This document shows positions 26,299 through 34,866 of a DNA stretch of 64,000 bases, piece after piece. The notes below the pieces were generated by a model, which saw nothing but the letters and a program-made list of their open reading frames with translations, was not told where the DNA came from and did not search any database. Source of the DNA: DATEPR01 sp036502345 (GTDB lineage: Bacteria > Actinomycetota > Actinomycetes > Mycobacteriales > Pseudonocardiaceae); assembly GCA_036502345.1 (NCBI GenBank), contig DASXYT010000173.1, positions 9,644-73,643 on the forward strand. Reading direction: 5' to 3'. Both the position numbers and the translations under genes were made by a program. Within the stretch, counting starts at the first letter, position 1. Every line of letters starts with the position of its first letter.

Positions 26299-26964
26299 GT
26301 GACGATCCCCGAGTACCGCCAACACAGGTTCACGCCGCCGCCTGGCTCGACCGTCATCGTGCTGGTCCGACACGGCGCTTCCGCACCGGCCCGGGCCGAC
26401 CAGCCGTTCCCGCTGGTGAACGGGCACGGCGACCCGGAACTGGCGCCGGAAGGCGTCGCGCAGGCCAAGCTGGTCTGTGACCGGCTGGCCGACAGCGAGC
26501 CGTTGGACGCGATCTACGTGACCCCGCTGCGCCGCACGTCGCAGACCGCGGCCCAACTGGCGGCGCACACCGGGCTGACGCCGGTCGTGGTCGACGATCT
26601 CGTCGAGGTGCATCTCGGCGAGTGGGAGGGCGGGCTGTACCGGCAGCGGGTCGCCGAGGGCCACCCGTTGGCCCTGCAAATGCGCGCCGAGCAGCGCTGG
26701 GACGTCGTGCCGGGGGCGGAGTCCACGGAACACCTGCGGACCAGGGTGCGGCGCGGCATCAGCCAGATCGCAGCGGACCATCCCGGCCAGCGGGTCGCCG
26801 TGTTCACCCATGGCGGCGTGATCGGGCAGATCCTGGCCGAGGCCACAGCGAGTCGACCGTTCGCGTTCATCCGCGCCGACAACTGCTCGATCTCCATGCT
26901 CGCGGTGACCGAGGCAGGCTGGATCGTGTTGGGCTACAACGACACCAGCCACCTGTACAACTAG
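26299..26964 (+). CDS. Histidine phosphatase (phosphoglycerate-mutase-like) family protein
   Basis: The protein has 221 residues. The phosphate-binding motif LVRHGAS holds the catalytic His. The proton-donor Glu lies in the VHLGEWEG region, and the second His is in VFTHGGVIGQ. These are the features of branch-1 histidine phosphatases, which act on small phosphoesters. The GTG lies 7 nt after the preceding gene. The substrate is unknown. It converges with the AraC-type regulator, with only a 9-bp gap. Confidence 0.82.
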   Translation: MTIPEYRQHRFTPPPGSTVIVLVRHGASAPARADQPFPLVNGHGDPELAPEGVAQAKLVCDRLADSEPLDAIYVTPLRRTSQTAAQLAAHTGLTPVVVDDLVEVHLGEWEGGLYRQRVAEGHPLALQMRAEQRWDVVPGAESTEHLRTRVRRGISQIAADHPGQRVAVFTHGGVIGQILAEATASRPFAFIRADNCSISMLAVTEAGWIVLGYNDTSHLYN

Positions 26965-26973
26965 GCTTCGGGG

Positions 26974-27393
26974 TTATGGCCGAGCAGCGGTTTTCGCTTC
27001 TCCGTGCCTGATCGGCCGGGTGACGAGTTTGGCGTAGCACGCCGGGATCGCGTCACTGTTCGCATGGTCGTGGGCCCGGTACGCGCTCGGGCTCTCGCCG
27101 ACCAGCTCGGTGAACCGTGTGCTGAACGAGCCGAGCGAAGTACAGCCGACCTCGAAGCACACCTCGGTCACCGACAGGTCCCCACGGCGCAGTAGCGCCA
27201 TGGCGCGTTCGATCCGCCGGGTCATCAGGTAGCTGTAGGGCGTCTCGCCGAACGCGGCACGGAAGCTGCGCGAGAAGTGTCCTGCTGACATCAGGGCACC
27301 ACGCGCCAGCGCCGGCACGTCCAGCGGCCGGGCGTACTCCCGGTCCATCCGGTCACGTGCCCGCCGGAGCAGGACGAGGTCCTCCTGTGTCAC
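26974..27393 (-). CDS. AraC/XylS-family transcriptional regulator, short form
   Basis: The protein has 139 residues. It consists almost wholly of the two helix-turn-helix motifs: LDVPALARGALMSAGHFSRS and VTEVCFEVGCTSLGSFSTRF, with FGETPYSYLM between them. There is no N-terminal sensor domain, which is normal for this short actinobacterial group. The GTG at 27393 was chosen because MTQEDL-type starts are usual here; upstream in-frame sequence lies inside the neighbouring gene. The target genes are unknown. Confidence 0.8.
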   Translation of the reverse strand: MTQEDLVLLRRARDRMDREYARPLDVPALARGALMSAGHFSRSFRAAFGETPYSYLMTRRIERAMALLRRGDLSVTEVCFEVGCTSLGSFSTRFTELVGESPSAYRAHDHANSDAIPACYAKLVTRPIRHGEAKTAARP

Positions 27394-27412
27394 CTGGCCA
27401 GCATCGCACAGC

Positions 27413-28534
27413 TCAGGACACGACGCGGTCGAGCACGACGCGGAACGTGTCGCGGTCCACGACGGGCGGCTCGTCGGCGAGCCATTCACCGATCTCCATC
27501 ACGAACCGCTCCTGGCTCATCGGCGGTGCGACCGCGTCCGGCGACTCGCCGGTCGTCACGTCGCCTGCCCGGCTCGGGTAGACCACCAGCACGCCGCGGA
27601 CCTCGATACCGGGCAACAGTTCCCGGTACGCGGCGACCGCCTCGGGCAGCCGGATGGCGCCACCGCGGAACGGGTGCCCGTTGCGCCACACGTCGCCCTG
27701 TTCGTCGGCGGTGTAGTGGCCGGGCAGCCACATCTTCGACTCGATCAGCACCAGCCGGTGGCCGCGCAGGACGGCGTGGTCCACGTCCGCGAACACCGAG
27801 TCCGGCCAGGCCAGCCCGTGGAAGATCCGGACGGCGGGCAGCGGCGCGACGTACTCGCCGAGCAGCCGGGCGGTCAGCTGCTCGGCCAACTGGTCCTGCT
27901 CGGTGCCCGGCTGGCCGTACACGATCAGGCTGCCCGCCTCGGCGTGGAACGCCCGGTCGGCGAGCCTCGCGAGTATGTACTCCCTGGTCAATCGGTAGAC
28001 CAGCACGGCGGTCGCCGCGATCATCAGCCACAGCACGACCAGCAGTGCGAACGCGTGGATCGGCAGCACCAGGACGAGCAGGACCAGCACCAGCCACATG
28101 CCCAGTCCGCCGAACACGACCGGCGCGGCAGGCCCGATGGACGGCACGTACCGCACCCGCTGCGGCGAGTGCACCGCAGGCCACCACGGGACGGTGTCCC
28201 GGTCCAGCCGCAGGCGGGGTGGCACGAAGTTCGGGTCGGCGCCGAATCCACGCAGCCTGCCGGTCTGGCCGGTGCGCTGTTTCGGCGTTCTGGCACCCCG
28301 GGCCGGGCGGCTGGTCGGCCGTGGCGCCACCGGACGGTCGTCCCGGTCGTAGTCGGCACGCAGGGCGGGATCGCTCAAGGTCTCGTAGGCTTGGCGCAGC
28401 ATGTGGAAGGTGCCAGCGGTGCCACCGGCGTCCGGGTGCATGACCTTGGCCAGCGACCGGTACGCCGACCTGATGTCGGCGACCGACGCGCCCCGGTCCA
28501 CGCCGAGCAATTCGTAGTAGTCGACCCCGCCCAC
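27413..28534 (-). CDS. J-domain protein with membrane helices and NERD-like nuclease-related domain
   Basis: The protein has 373 residues. Residues 1-65 form a J-domain with the HPD motif (MHPDAGG), which stimulates DnaK. A basic linker leads to two close hydrophobic helices (~145-190). The C-terminal half, with FADVDHAVLRGHRLVLIESK, resembles NERD domains, whose D and E-x-K residues match the PD-(D/E)xK nuclease core. A J-domain fused to a membrane anchor and a NERD module suggests DnaK recruitment at the membrane or nucleic-acid cleavage; both are inferences. It is the most downstream of the signalling-block genes. Confidence 0.75.
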   Translation of the reverse strand: MGGVDYYELLGVDRGASVADIRSAYRSLAKVMHPDAGGTAGTFHMLRQAYETLSDPALRADYDRDDRPVAPRPTSRPARGARTPKQRTGQTGRLRGFGADPNFVPPRLRLDRDTVPWWPAVHSPQRVRYVPSIGPAAPVVFGGLGMWLVLVLLVLVLPIHAFALLVVLWLMIAATAVLVYRLTREYILARLADRAFHAEAGSLIVYGQPGTEQDQLAEQLTARLLGEYVAPLPAVRIFHGLAWPDSVFADVDHAVLRGHRLVLIESKMWLPGHYTADEQGDVWRNGHPFRGGAIRLPEAVAAYRELLPGIEVRGVLVVYPSRAGDVTTGESPDAVAPPMSQERFVMEIGEWLADEPPVVDRDTFRVVLDRVVS

Positions 28535-28816
28535 TCCGCCGCCCTATCTGCCGCGCCTGGGGTCACACGATATGGGGTCACGGTCCGCACTGCCACGCCG
28601 CCCGGCCACCTCATCCGGTTCCGGCCTGGTGTAATGGCGCGGTGCAGCGCCATCCGGCCCATTGACCGGCAATGAAGTCACCCGATTGGTTGATCTGGCG
28701 CCGCTACTCGACCGGACTCGCCACACACCGGCGCCGACCATCACCTCGCCCGCTTCCGCACGGTGCGGTCCCGGCAGGCTGGCCGAGTTGGCCACGCTGG
28801 CCGGCGACGCCGCGTG

Positions 28817-29344
28817 CTACCGCCGCAGCGTTTCCAGCTTCGCGCGGAGGTCGTCGGGTACGTCATCGAAGGCGAACGTGCCGTTGTCCAGCTTTTCCAA
28901 CAACCATTTGACCAGGTCGTCGACTTCCCTTTCCGCATTGACCATGAGTGCTTCGGTACCCGTGCCGCACCGGCCCCGGTACTGCGGCAGCGAACTCCGG
29001 ATTTTTGTCGCCAAATCGGCGAGCATGTCGACCCCGTCGACATCGACGTCCCACGTCTGGTTCTGGGCAATCATCTGGATGGCCGAACTTAGATAGTCCC
29101 GCCAAGATGCCTCCCACGCAGGGACGACAGCATCGGTCGCAACACGGGTGGCCAGCCGGAGACGCGCGATGTCAGCCGCAGGAAGATTGTTCGCGATAGT
29201 GTTGATCACCTCGGCTGGCAGGCTGCCCAGCAGGGTATCGAGATTGTAGTTGTATGCTTCGTTGAGGGCCGCGACAAGCACTTCTCTGTCCAGCGGCGAA
29301 ACGTCACCCACGCCAGAAGCGGACTGATCACCTTCGGGTTCCAT
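28817..29344 (-). CDS. Hypothetical protein, mainly helical
   Basis: I do not recognise this 175-residue protein. ATG 29344 is preceded by a strong AGGAGG, so the longer frame to 29536 is rejected. It is acidic and helical. Residues ~20-75 (LVAALNEAYNYNLDTLLGSL...) have the size and pattern of small effector-associated domains, but this is only a visual impression. The C-terminal half is rich in Glu/Asp/Lys with possible coiled coil. It sits directly downstream of the FHA, vWA, PP2C and kinase genes on the same strand, so it may be an accessory of that signalling set. Confidence 0.6.
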   Translation of the reverse strand: MEPEGDQSASGVGDVSPLDREVLVAALNEAYNYNLDTLLGSLPAEVINTIANNLPAADIARLRLATRVATDAVVPAWEASWRDYLSSAIQMIAQNQTWDVDVDGVDMLADLATKIRSSLPQYRGRCGTGTEALMVNAEREVDDLVKWLLEKLDNGTFAFDDVPDDLRAKLETLRR

Positions 29345-29493
29345 TGCGCGACCTCCTACATTCCGCCGAATTGTCGTCAAAAAGCTATCACCGGAATTCG
29401 GCAGAATTGGCAGGACTGCGCAGTCCAAGAGGCACCGAGGACTACCCGGAAGTGCAGCACAGAGTGCGGTCGCGTGCTGCGGCCACCAGACGG

Positions 29494-30171
29494 TCAGACC
29501 CTCGCTTCTGGGCCTCGCAACGTGATCGTCGTCCACGCGCCTACGTGGATGCGGTCACCGTCGCGGACCGGCACCGGCACGTCGTTGGCGATCGGTTCCA
29601 GGTCGTCGTTCAGCGTGGTGCCGTTGGTGGACCCCGGATCCACCACCACCCAGCCGCCACCCTCCTGCGCCAACAGCACCGCGTGCAGGTGCGACACCCC
29701 GGGATCCTGCGGCGGCCCCGTCAGATCGATCTCCGGCTCCAGCCCACGGCTACGGCTCATCCTGCCGATCCGGATCTGCTCACCGGCCAACGAGAACTGC
29801 CGGTCCGGGCAGTAGGCCGGAAAAGTAATGGTGGGCACGTCCGGGCCGTCCTGCTGTCGCACCGCGTCGAAGTACTCGCGGTCCGCCGTGACGAGCGCCG
29901 ACCAACCATTGGCGGTAGCAACCGGAGCAGGTGCAACAACAGGAACCACGACAGGAGGCGTCCGGCTCGCTCCGGCGACGAAGTCGTAGCTGCATCCCTC
30001 ACAGAACCGCCCGGTGCGCGGCTCACCACACTCTGGGCACACCTCGGCCGGCAGTTCCGGCGCCGTCACCACCGTCGGCGCAGGCGTCGGAGCCGCACCG
30101 CCGATCGCGAGGCCACACACGTCGCAGAAGTCCGCGCTGGTCGAGTCGTGCCCGGCTGGGCAACTGGGCAT
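29494..30171 (-). CDS. FHA-domain protein with N-terminal zinc ribbons
   Basis: The protein has 225 residues. N-terminal cysteine sets are C4/C16/C19 with a His, and C45/C48/C57/C60 (CPECG, CEGCS), forming two small zinc ribbons. A Pro/Ala/Val linker follows. Residues ~130-220 are a forkhead-associated domain: IRIGR, SHLHAVLL and GSTNGT carry the Arg, Ser-His and Asn that bind phosphothreonine. ATG 30171 has AGGTGG at correct spacing. Together with the nearby kinase and phosphatase it should be a phospho-Thr reader in the same pathway. The next gene upstream ends 20 bp before it. Confidence 0.85.
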   Translation of the reverse strand: MPSCPAGHDSTSADFCDVCGLAIGGAAPTPAPTVVTAPELPAEVCPECGEPRTGRFCEGCSYDFVAGASRTPPVVVPVVAPAPVATANGWSALVTADREYFDAVRQQDGPDVPTITFPAYCPDRQFSLAGEQIRIGRMSRSRGLEPEIDLTGPPQDPGVSHLHAVLLAQEGGGWVVVDPGSTNGTTLNDDLEPIANDVPVPVRDGDRIHVGAWTTITLRGPEARV

Positions 30172-30190
30172 GGTCAACCACCTCTCGTGA

Positions 30191-31498
30191 CTAGGAGCTC
30201 TTACGTACCCGGGAGGTCTTCGTGGACCTGGTGTCCAGCGTCATCGTGTCGACGTCGCTCACCTTCGCCTTGAGCCGTACCGTCCCGGTCACCGGGTCGT
30301 CGATGTCCACCACCTTGGACAGCAGTTCCGCTGTGTCGGTGTTGCCGGACTTGGTCGCCAGCGCCACGGCCCGACCGAGCTTCGCCGTCGCCGTGTCCAG
30401 GTCGCCGGACTTGCGCGCCTCAAGGCCTTCCTGGATCACGCCGGCCAACTCGGCCTGACCGGTGTAGTGCGCGACCTCCGGGTTGATCCTCGTCGACAGC
30501 ACCATGTCGTCGGTCCATGTGGCCTTCGCCAGGCCCTGGCCGAGGATCACGTCCTCGCCGCCGGTACCGGTCAGCACCAGGCTGATCCGGCCGGCCAGCA
30601 TCACGTCGCCGACGCCGGCCGGCTTGACCTCGACACACACGTGGTAGTCGCGGCTCTCCTCGCCCCACGACCCGGTCGGGTAGTCGCCGACCTGAGCGCT
30701 CTTGGCCATTCTGCGGCCGGTCAGGTCCACCACCTCGGGCGCGACCAGTTTCACGAACTTCACGCTGGCACCCTGCGGCGTCCACAGCCGCAGCACGACG
30801 TCCGCGACGGCCTTGCTCATCGCCGCGTCGGTCATCTTGCGGAAGTCCTCTTCCAGCCCGGCCGGGTCGGCGATGATGTCCACCGTGCCCAACAGCGCTG
30901 TGGACACCCGGCGCAGTTCCTCGACCTCCCAGTCGGTGCCCACACCACGGCAGTCGCAGACGAACTTGCCGTCGCACTCGGCCAGTGTCGCCGCCAGCGC
31001 GGCCGGGCTCTCGTGCTCGTTGCGGCCGTCGGTCAGCAGGATCGCGTGCCGGATCGTGTTCTGGTACGGCAGGAACAACTGGTTGGCCAGGTTGAGCCAC
31101 CGGCCGATCGCGGTACCGCCGCCGGCCTTCAGCCCGTTGATCGCCGACTTCGCGGCCGCGCGGGTCCGCACGTCGGCCGCCACCAGGCCACCCTGCTGCG
31201 GGTACACCAGCCTGGCCTGGTCGGTGCCCGCTATGACGGCGAAGGCGACACCGTCGCGCAGCGCGTCGACAGCGGCCGCGCACGCCTGCCGGGCCGCGAT
31301 CATCTTGCCGCGCGGGTAGTCCATCGAGCCGGAGCAGTCGACGATGATCACCTCGGCAGCGGCCGAACCGGACCCACCACCGCTGGACTCCGTGACGCCG
31401 CCCGACGTCACCGTGACGATCGCGTTGACCTCGGTGGCGCCCTGGTGCAGGTACTCGTTCTGGTAGATGTCGACGCGGAAGTTCGGGTGCGCGCTCAT
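30191..31498 (-). CDS. vWA-domain protein
   Basis: The protein has 435 residues. A von Willebrand A domain begins near residue 48. The MIDAS metal site is DCSGSMD (Asp54, Ser56, Ser58), with a later conserved Thr in the GGGTAIG region and TDGRNEHE as the acidic MIDAS loop. A C-terminal region includes an Ig-like stretch and a helical hairpin. There is no signal peptide or membrane anchor, so it is cytoplasmic. Its ATG overlaps the PP2C stop (ATGA). Bacterial vWA proteins in such cassettes act as scaffolds for kinase and protease partners. No MoxR ATPase is present in the window. Confidence 0.85.
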   Translation of the reverse strand: MSAHPNFRVDIYQNEYLHQGATEVNAIVTVTSGGVTESSGGGSGSAAAEVIIVDCSGSMDYPRGKMIAARQACAAAVDALRDGVAFAVIAGTDQARLVYPQQGGLVAADVRTRAAAKSAINGLKAGGGTAIGRWLNLANQLFLPYQNTIRHAILLTDGRNEHESPAALAATLAECDGKFVCDCRGVGTDWEVEELRRVSTALLGTVDIIADPAGLEEDFRKMTDAAMSKAVADVVLRLWTPQGASVKFVKLVAPEVVDLTGRRMAKSAQVGDYPTGSWGEESRDYHVCVEVKPAGVGDVMLAGRISLVLTGTGGEDVILGQGLAKATWTDDMVLSTRINPEVAHYTGQAELAGVIQEGLEARKSGDLDTATAKLGRAVALATKSGNTDTAELLSKVVDIDDPVTGTVRLKAKVSDVDTMTLDTRSTKTSRVRKSS

Positions 31499-32544
31499 GA
31501 CTCCGTACTCCTCGTGCTGTTGGTCAGCGGGTAGGGCACCACCACGACGGTCACGTTGTCGTGGCCACCCCGGTCGATCGCCAGTGCGGTCAGTTCGGCC
31601 GCCGCCACGAACGGCGCGTCGACGGCCTTCGGCAGCGCGGCCTCTGTCAGTTCCTCTGCGCCGGGCAGGTAGTTCCACAGGCCGTCACTGCACACCAGGA
31701 CAACGCCCGGCCCGGTCGGTCGGATGGTCCGCACGTGGGGCGTGACGACACCCGCGTCCGCGCCGAGCCACGCCACCAGGGCGTGTGATCGCGGGTCGGC
31801 GAACGCCTGGTCCTCGGTCAACTGACCCGACTCGACCATCCGCTGCGCCCACGAGTCGTCCACGGTCACGCAGGACGAGTCGGCCTGGTCGTCGGCGGCG
31901 AGCCAGTAGGCCCTGCTGTCCCCCACCCAGCCGACGGTCACGTCGTCGCCCGCCACCACGGCGGACACGTACGTGCAGGCCGGGGAGTTGCGCGCGTCCG
32001 GTCCGGTCAGCGCGGTCACCGCGGCCAGTGCGGCGGCCACCGCGTCCTTGGTGGCGTCCTCCAGGTCCGTCCCACCGCGGGCCGCGACCAGCAGCACATC
32101 GGCTGCCGCGTCCGCAGCCGCCTTCGACGCATCGTCCGGACGGTCCGATGTGGACACGCCATCGCAGACCACGGCGACGACGTGCGCCAGTTCGCCGGAA
32201 GGGTCGGCGGTCACCCGCAGCGCCATCGCGTCCTCGTTGCGGTGGTGCCGCAGGCCCTTGTCGCTCACTCCGGCCACGCCTGCCAGGTCCAGCTCCACCC
32301 GGTCGCGCACGGCCGGCTGGGCGAAGCCGCACTGCATGCAGAACCCGTCCTGGTCGATGTCCGGACCGCCACAAGCAACGCAGCCACGAGGTGCCGGCAT
32401 CGTGCCGGTGTCCGGCGTACCGGCGCTGACCAACAGCAGGTCGTTGCCGCAGTTCTCGCAGAACCGGTCCCCGGCCAGGGTTTCCGCGCCACAGTCCGGA
32501 CACCCGCTGGCCGGCCCACTGTCCACGACGGACTCGTCAGTCAT
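31495..32544 (-). CDS. PP2C-type Ser/Thr phosphatase with two N-terminal zinc ribbons
   Basis: The protein has 349 residues. Cys15/18/29/32 and Cys55/58/69/72 form two zinc ribbons. The PP2C domain then has SDKGLRHHRNED, the metal-binding VVCDGVS (Asp128-Gly129), WVGDSRAYW, CSDGLW and GGHDNVTVV, all expected catalytic motifs. It should reverse phosphorylation by the adjacent PknG-type kinase. It begins 3 bp after the kinase stop and overlaps the vWA gene, so the three are one operon. Confidence 0.9.
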   Translation of the reverse strand: MTDESVVDSGPASGCPDCGAETLAGDRFCENCGNDLLLVSAGTPDTGTMPAPRGCVACGGPDIDQDGFCMQCGFAQPAVRDRVELDLAGVAGVSDKGLRHHRNEDAMALRVTADPSGELAHVVAVVCDGVSTSDRPDDASKAAADAAADVLLVAARGGTDLEDATKDAVAAALAAVTALTGPDARNSPACTYVSAVVAGDDVTVGWVGDSRAYWLAADDQADSSCVTVDDSWAQRMVESGQLTEDQAFADPRSHALVAWLGADAGVVTPHVRTIRPTGPGVVLVCSDGLWNYLPGAEELTEAALPKAVDAPFVAAAELTALAIDRGGHDNVTVVVVPYPLTNSTRSTES

Positions 32545-32547
32545 CGC

Positions 32548-34866
32548 CTACACCCACGTCACCGGGCGAACCGAGTTCGCCCTGTCGACGAGCGCCACTC
32601 GCTGGTCCGCGGTGTCGGACAGCCGCGCCAGCGATCGGTAGCACCGCTCCAGCCCCAGCCGCAGGTCCCGCTCGGTGAACGCGCAGCCGAGCACCCGTTT
32701 GCCGGCCACCGCGATGGCAGGCCTGCGCGGATCGGCGACCACCCACTGCCGGGCGGCCTCCAGGACTTCGATGGCGATCCGGGTCCGCCGGGCCGCGTCC
32801 AGTTCCACGGCGTCCAACCGGGCACCCGCCGTGACCAGGTCCTGCTCTGTCAACTCGGTCGCGGTGGTGGTCCGCATGCCGGCCCGGATCGCGGCCAGTT
32901 GCGCGGCCACGTGGTGACTGGAGTTGGTCGGCACCGACTCCAGGACGGCCACCGCACCGGCCCTGTCCTGGCCGGCCGCCAACCGCACCCTGGCCAGGCC
33001 GAACGCCGCGCTGACGTAGCTGTGGTCGGTGCGCCACACCAGGTCGTAGTTGCGGGCGGCCGCGGTCGGGTCGCCTGCTGCCTCCCCGGCGAACGCCAAC
33101 GCCAGCTTGGCTGCCGGCTCACCGGGTAGCCAGCCGTAGACCAGGTCGAAGTGCGCACGTGCTTCCTGCGGCCGACCGGCGACCAACGAGGCAAGGCCTC
33201 GGTACCAGGTGACCCGCCAGTCCCCCGGCTCGCTGGCCGCCAACTGGTCGAGGTCGGCGGTCGCGCCTGCCAGGTCGCCGAGTTCGATCTTGGCCCGCGC
33301 CACCCGCAGCCGGACCTCGACGGTGTTCAGCGGCGACGCCGCCAGGCTGGCGATCACGGCCCGCGGCTCGGTGGCCGCCGACGTGGCCAGCAGGCCGGCG
33401 GCGGCGTCGGTGGTGTCCACCTGCGGCACCGGCAGCGCGGCCACCACCTCGACAGCGTCGGGCAGGCCGGGCCACCGGTCCGGATCGGCGCCGAACACCG
33501 CACGCTCCGGGCTGAACAGCGTGGACGCGGACGTTCGCGGCCGGCCGTCCTGGCTGGCCATGATCTCGCGCAGCACACCGAGCAACTGGTCGGCCATGTC
33601 GCTGGCCGACTCGAACCTGGCGCTCGGGTTCGGGTCGGTGGCCCTGGCCAGCAGCCGGTGGTAGGAGCCGTACGTAGCCAGCAGCGGCACGTCCGAAGGG
33701 TCGGGCAGCGTCTCGCTGTACTTGCCGAGGTAGTCGAAGTTGAAGGTGAGCACGGCCAGCGACCGCGCCACGGTGTACAGGTCGGAGCTGATCGAGGGGC
33801 CTTCGGTGGCGACCTCCGGTGCGCAGTAGCCGTCGGTCTTGTAGATGGCGCTCTCGTCGTCGTCGATCCGCCGGACCGCACCGAGGTCGATCAGCTTGAT
33901 CTGTTCCTGGTCCTGGATCACGTTGTCCGGCTTGAAGTCACAGAACAACAGGCCCTGTCCGTGCAGATAACCCAGCGCCGGCAACACTTCCAGCGCGTAC
34001 GCGATGGCCTGCGCCACCGGCAGCGGGACGAGTTGGCCGTCCTCGCCGCGCACCGACCGCAGATCCTTGAGCGACTTGCCGCCGACGTACTCCATCACGA
34101 TGTAGCCGACCATCGTGCCGCTCTTGGGATCCGGGTGCTGCACGAAGTTGTAGATCCGGACGATGTTCGGGTGCTCCACCTCGGCCAGGAACCGCTGCTC
34201 GGCGGCTGCCGCGGCCATCGCCTCGCTGTCCCCGGTGTCCAGCAGGCCCTTGAGCACGACCCAGCGGTCGTTCACGTTGCGGTCGCGGGCCAGGTAGATC
34301 CAGCCGAGGCCGCCGTGCGCGATGCAGCCGAGCACCTCGTACTGGCCGCCCACCAGATCGCCGGGCACCAGCTTCGGGGTGAACGAGTAGGCGGCGCCGC
34401 ACTCCCGGCAGAAACCCTCGGTCCGGCCGGGCCGACCGTCCCTGCCTCGGCCGACCGGTTTGCCGCAGTTGCTGCAGAACCGCTTGCGCTCAGCCACTTC
34501 CGGGTTGGCCAGCACGGCCTCGGACGGGTCGCGGTAGGGCACCGGCGGCACCTCGACCAAGCCTGCGCCGAGCCTGCCGCGCCGGCTGGAACCCGTCCTG
34601 CTGGAGCCGGTCCGGGACGACATCGAGCCGCCGGAACTCCTCCGGCTGCCCCGTACCGACAGCGGGCTGCCGGAGGTGAGGGAGGACGACCGGGGCGAGA
34701 TCTGATCGGTGCGCACCGATCCGGTGGTCGCCACCGGCACCGAACTGGAGGATACGGCGACCGGCTCGGGCGCCGGTGTCGGCGTAGCGGCGGGCGCCAT
34801 GCCGCACACGTTGCAGAAACCGTCCTCGATGGCCCCTGTGCACCCTGGTCGCAGGCATGCGGTCAT
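32548..34866 (-). CDS. pknG: PknG-type Ser/Thr protein kinase with zinc ribbons and TPR domain
   Basis: The protein has 772 residues. The N-terminus has a Cys-rich motif (C4/C9 and C18/C21), then a Ser/Arg/Gly-rich linker, then C131/C134 and C153/C156 as in the rubredoxin-like module of PknG. The kinase domain (~176-440) has a glycine loop variant AHGGLGW, Lys206 in VVLKGL, catalytic Asp310 in LFCDFKPDN, and DLG (327-329) in place of DFG, as in PknG. Residues ~470-770 are TPR-like helices. PknG of mycobacteria tunes metabolism through FHA proteins such as GarA; here an FHA protein, a phosphatase and a vWA protein are encoded just downstream. The start overlaps the coiled-coil gene by 4 bp. 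Confidence 0.9.
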   Translation of the reverse strand: MTACLRPGCTGAIEDGFCNVCGMAPAATPTPAPEPVAVSSSSVPVATTGSVRTDQISPRSSSLTSGSPLSVRGSRRSSGGSMSSRTGSSRTGSSRRGRLGAGLVEVPPVPYRDPSEAVLANPEVAERKRFCSNCGKPVGRGRDGRPGRTEGFCRECGAAYSFTPKLVPGDLVGGQYEVLGCIAHGGLGWIYLARDRNVNDRWVVLKGLLDTGDSEAMAAAAAEQRFLAEVEHPNIVRIYNFVQHPDPKSGTMVGYIVMEYVGGKSLKDLRSVRGEDGQLVPLPVAQAIAYALEVLPALGYLHGQGLLFCDFKPDNVIQDQEQIKLIDLGAVRRIDDDESAIYKTDGYCAPEVATEGPSISSDLYTVARSLAVLTFNFDYLGKYSETLPDPSDVPLLATYGSYHRLLARATDPNPSARFESASDMADQLLGVLREIMASQDGRPRTSASTLFSPERAVFGADPDRWPGLPDAVEVVAALPVPQVDTTDAAAGLLATSAATEPRAVIASLAASPLNTVEVRLRVARAKIELGDLAGATADLDQLAASEPGDWRVTWYRGLASLVAGRPQEARAHFDLVYGWLPGEPAAKLALAFAGEAAGDPTAAARNYDLVWRTDHSYVSAAFGLARVRLAAGQDRAGAVAVLESVPTNSSHHVAAQLAAIRAGMRTTTATELTEQDLVTAGARLDAVELDAARRTRIAIEVLEAARQWVVADPRRPAIAVAGKRVLGCAFTERDLRLGLERCYRSLARLSDTADQRVALVDRANSVRPVTWV

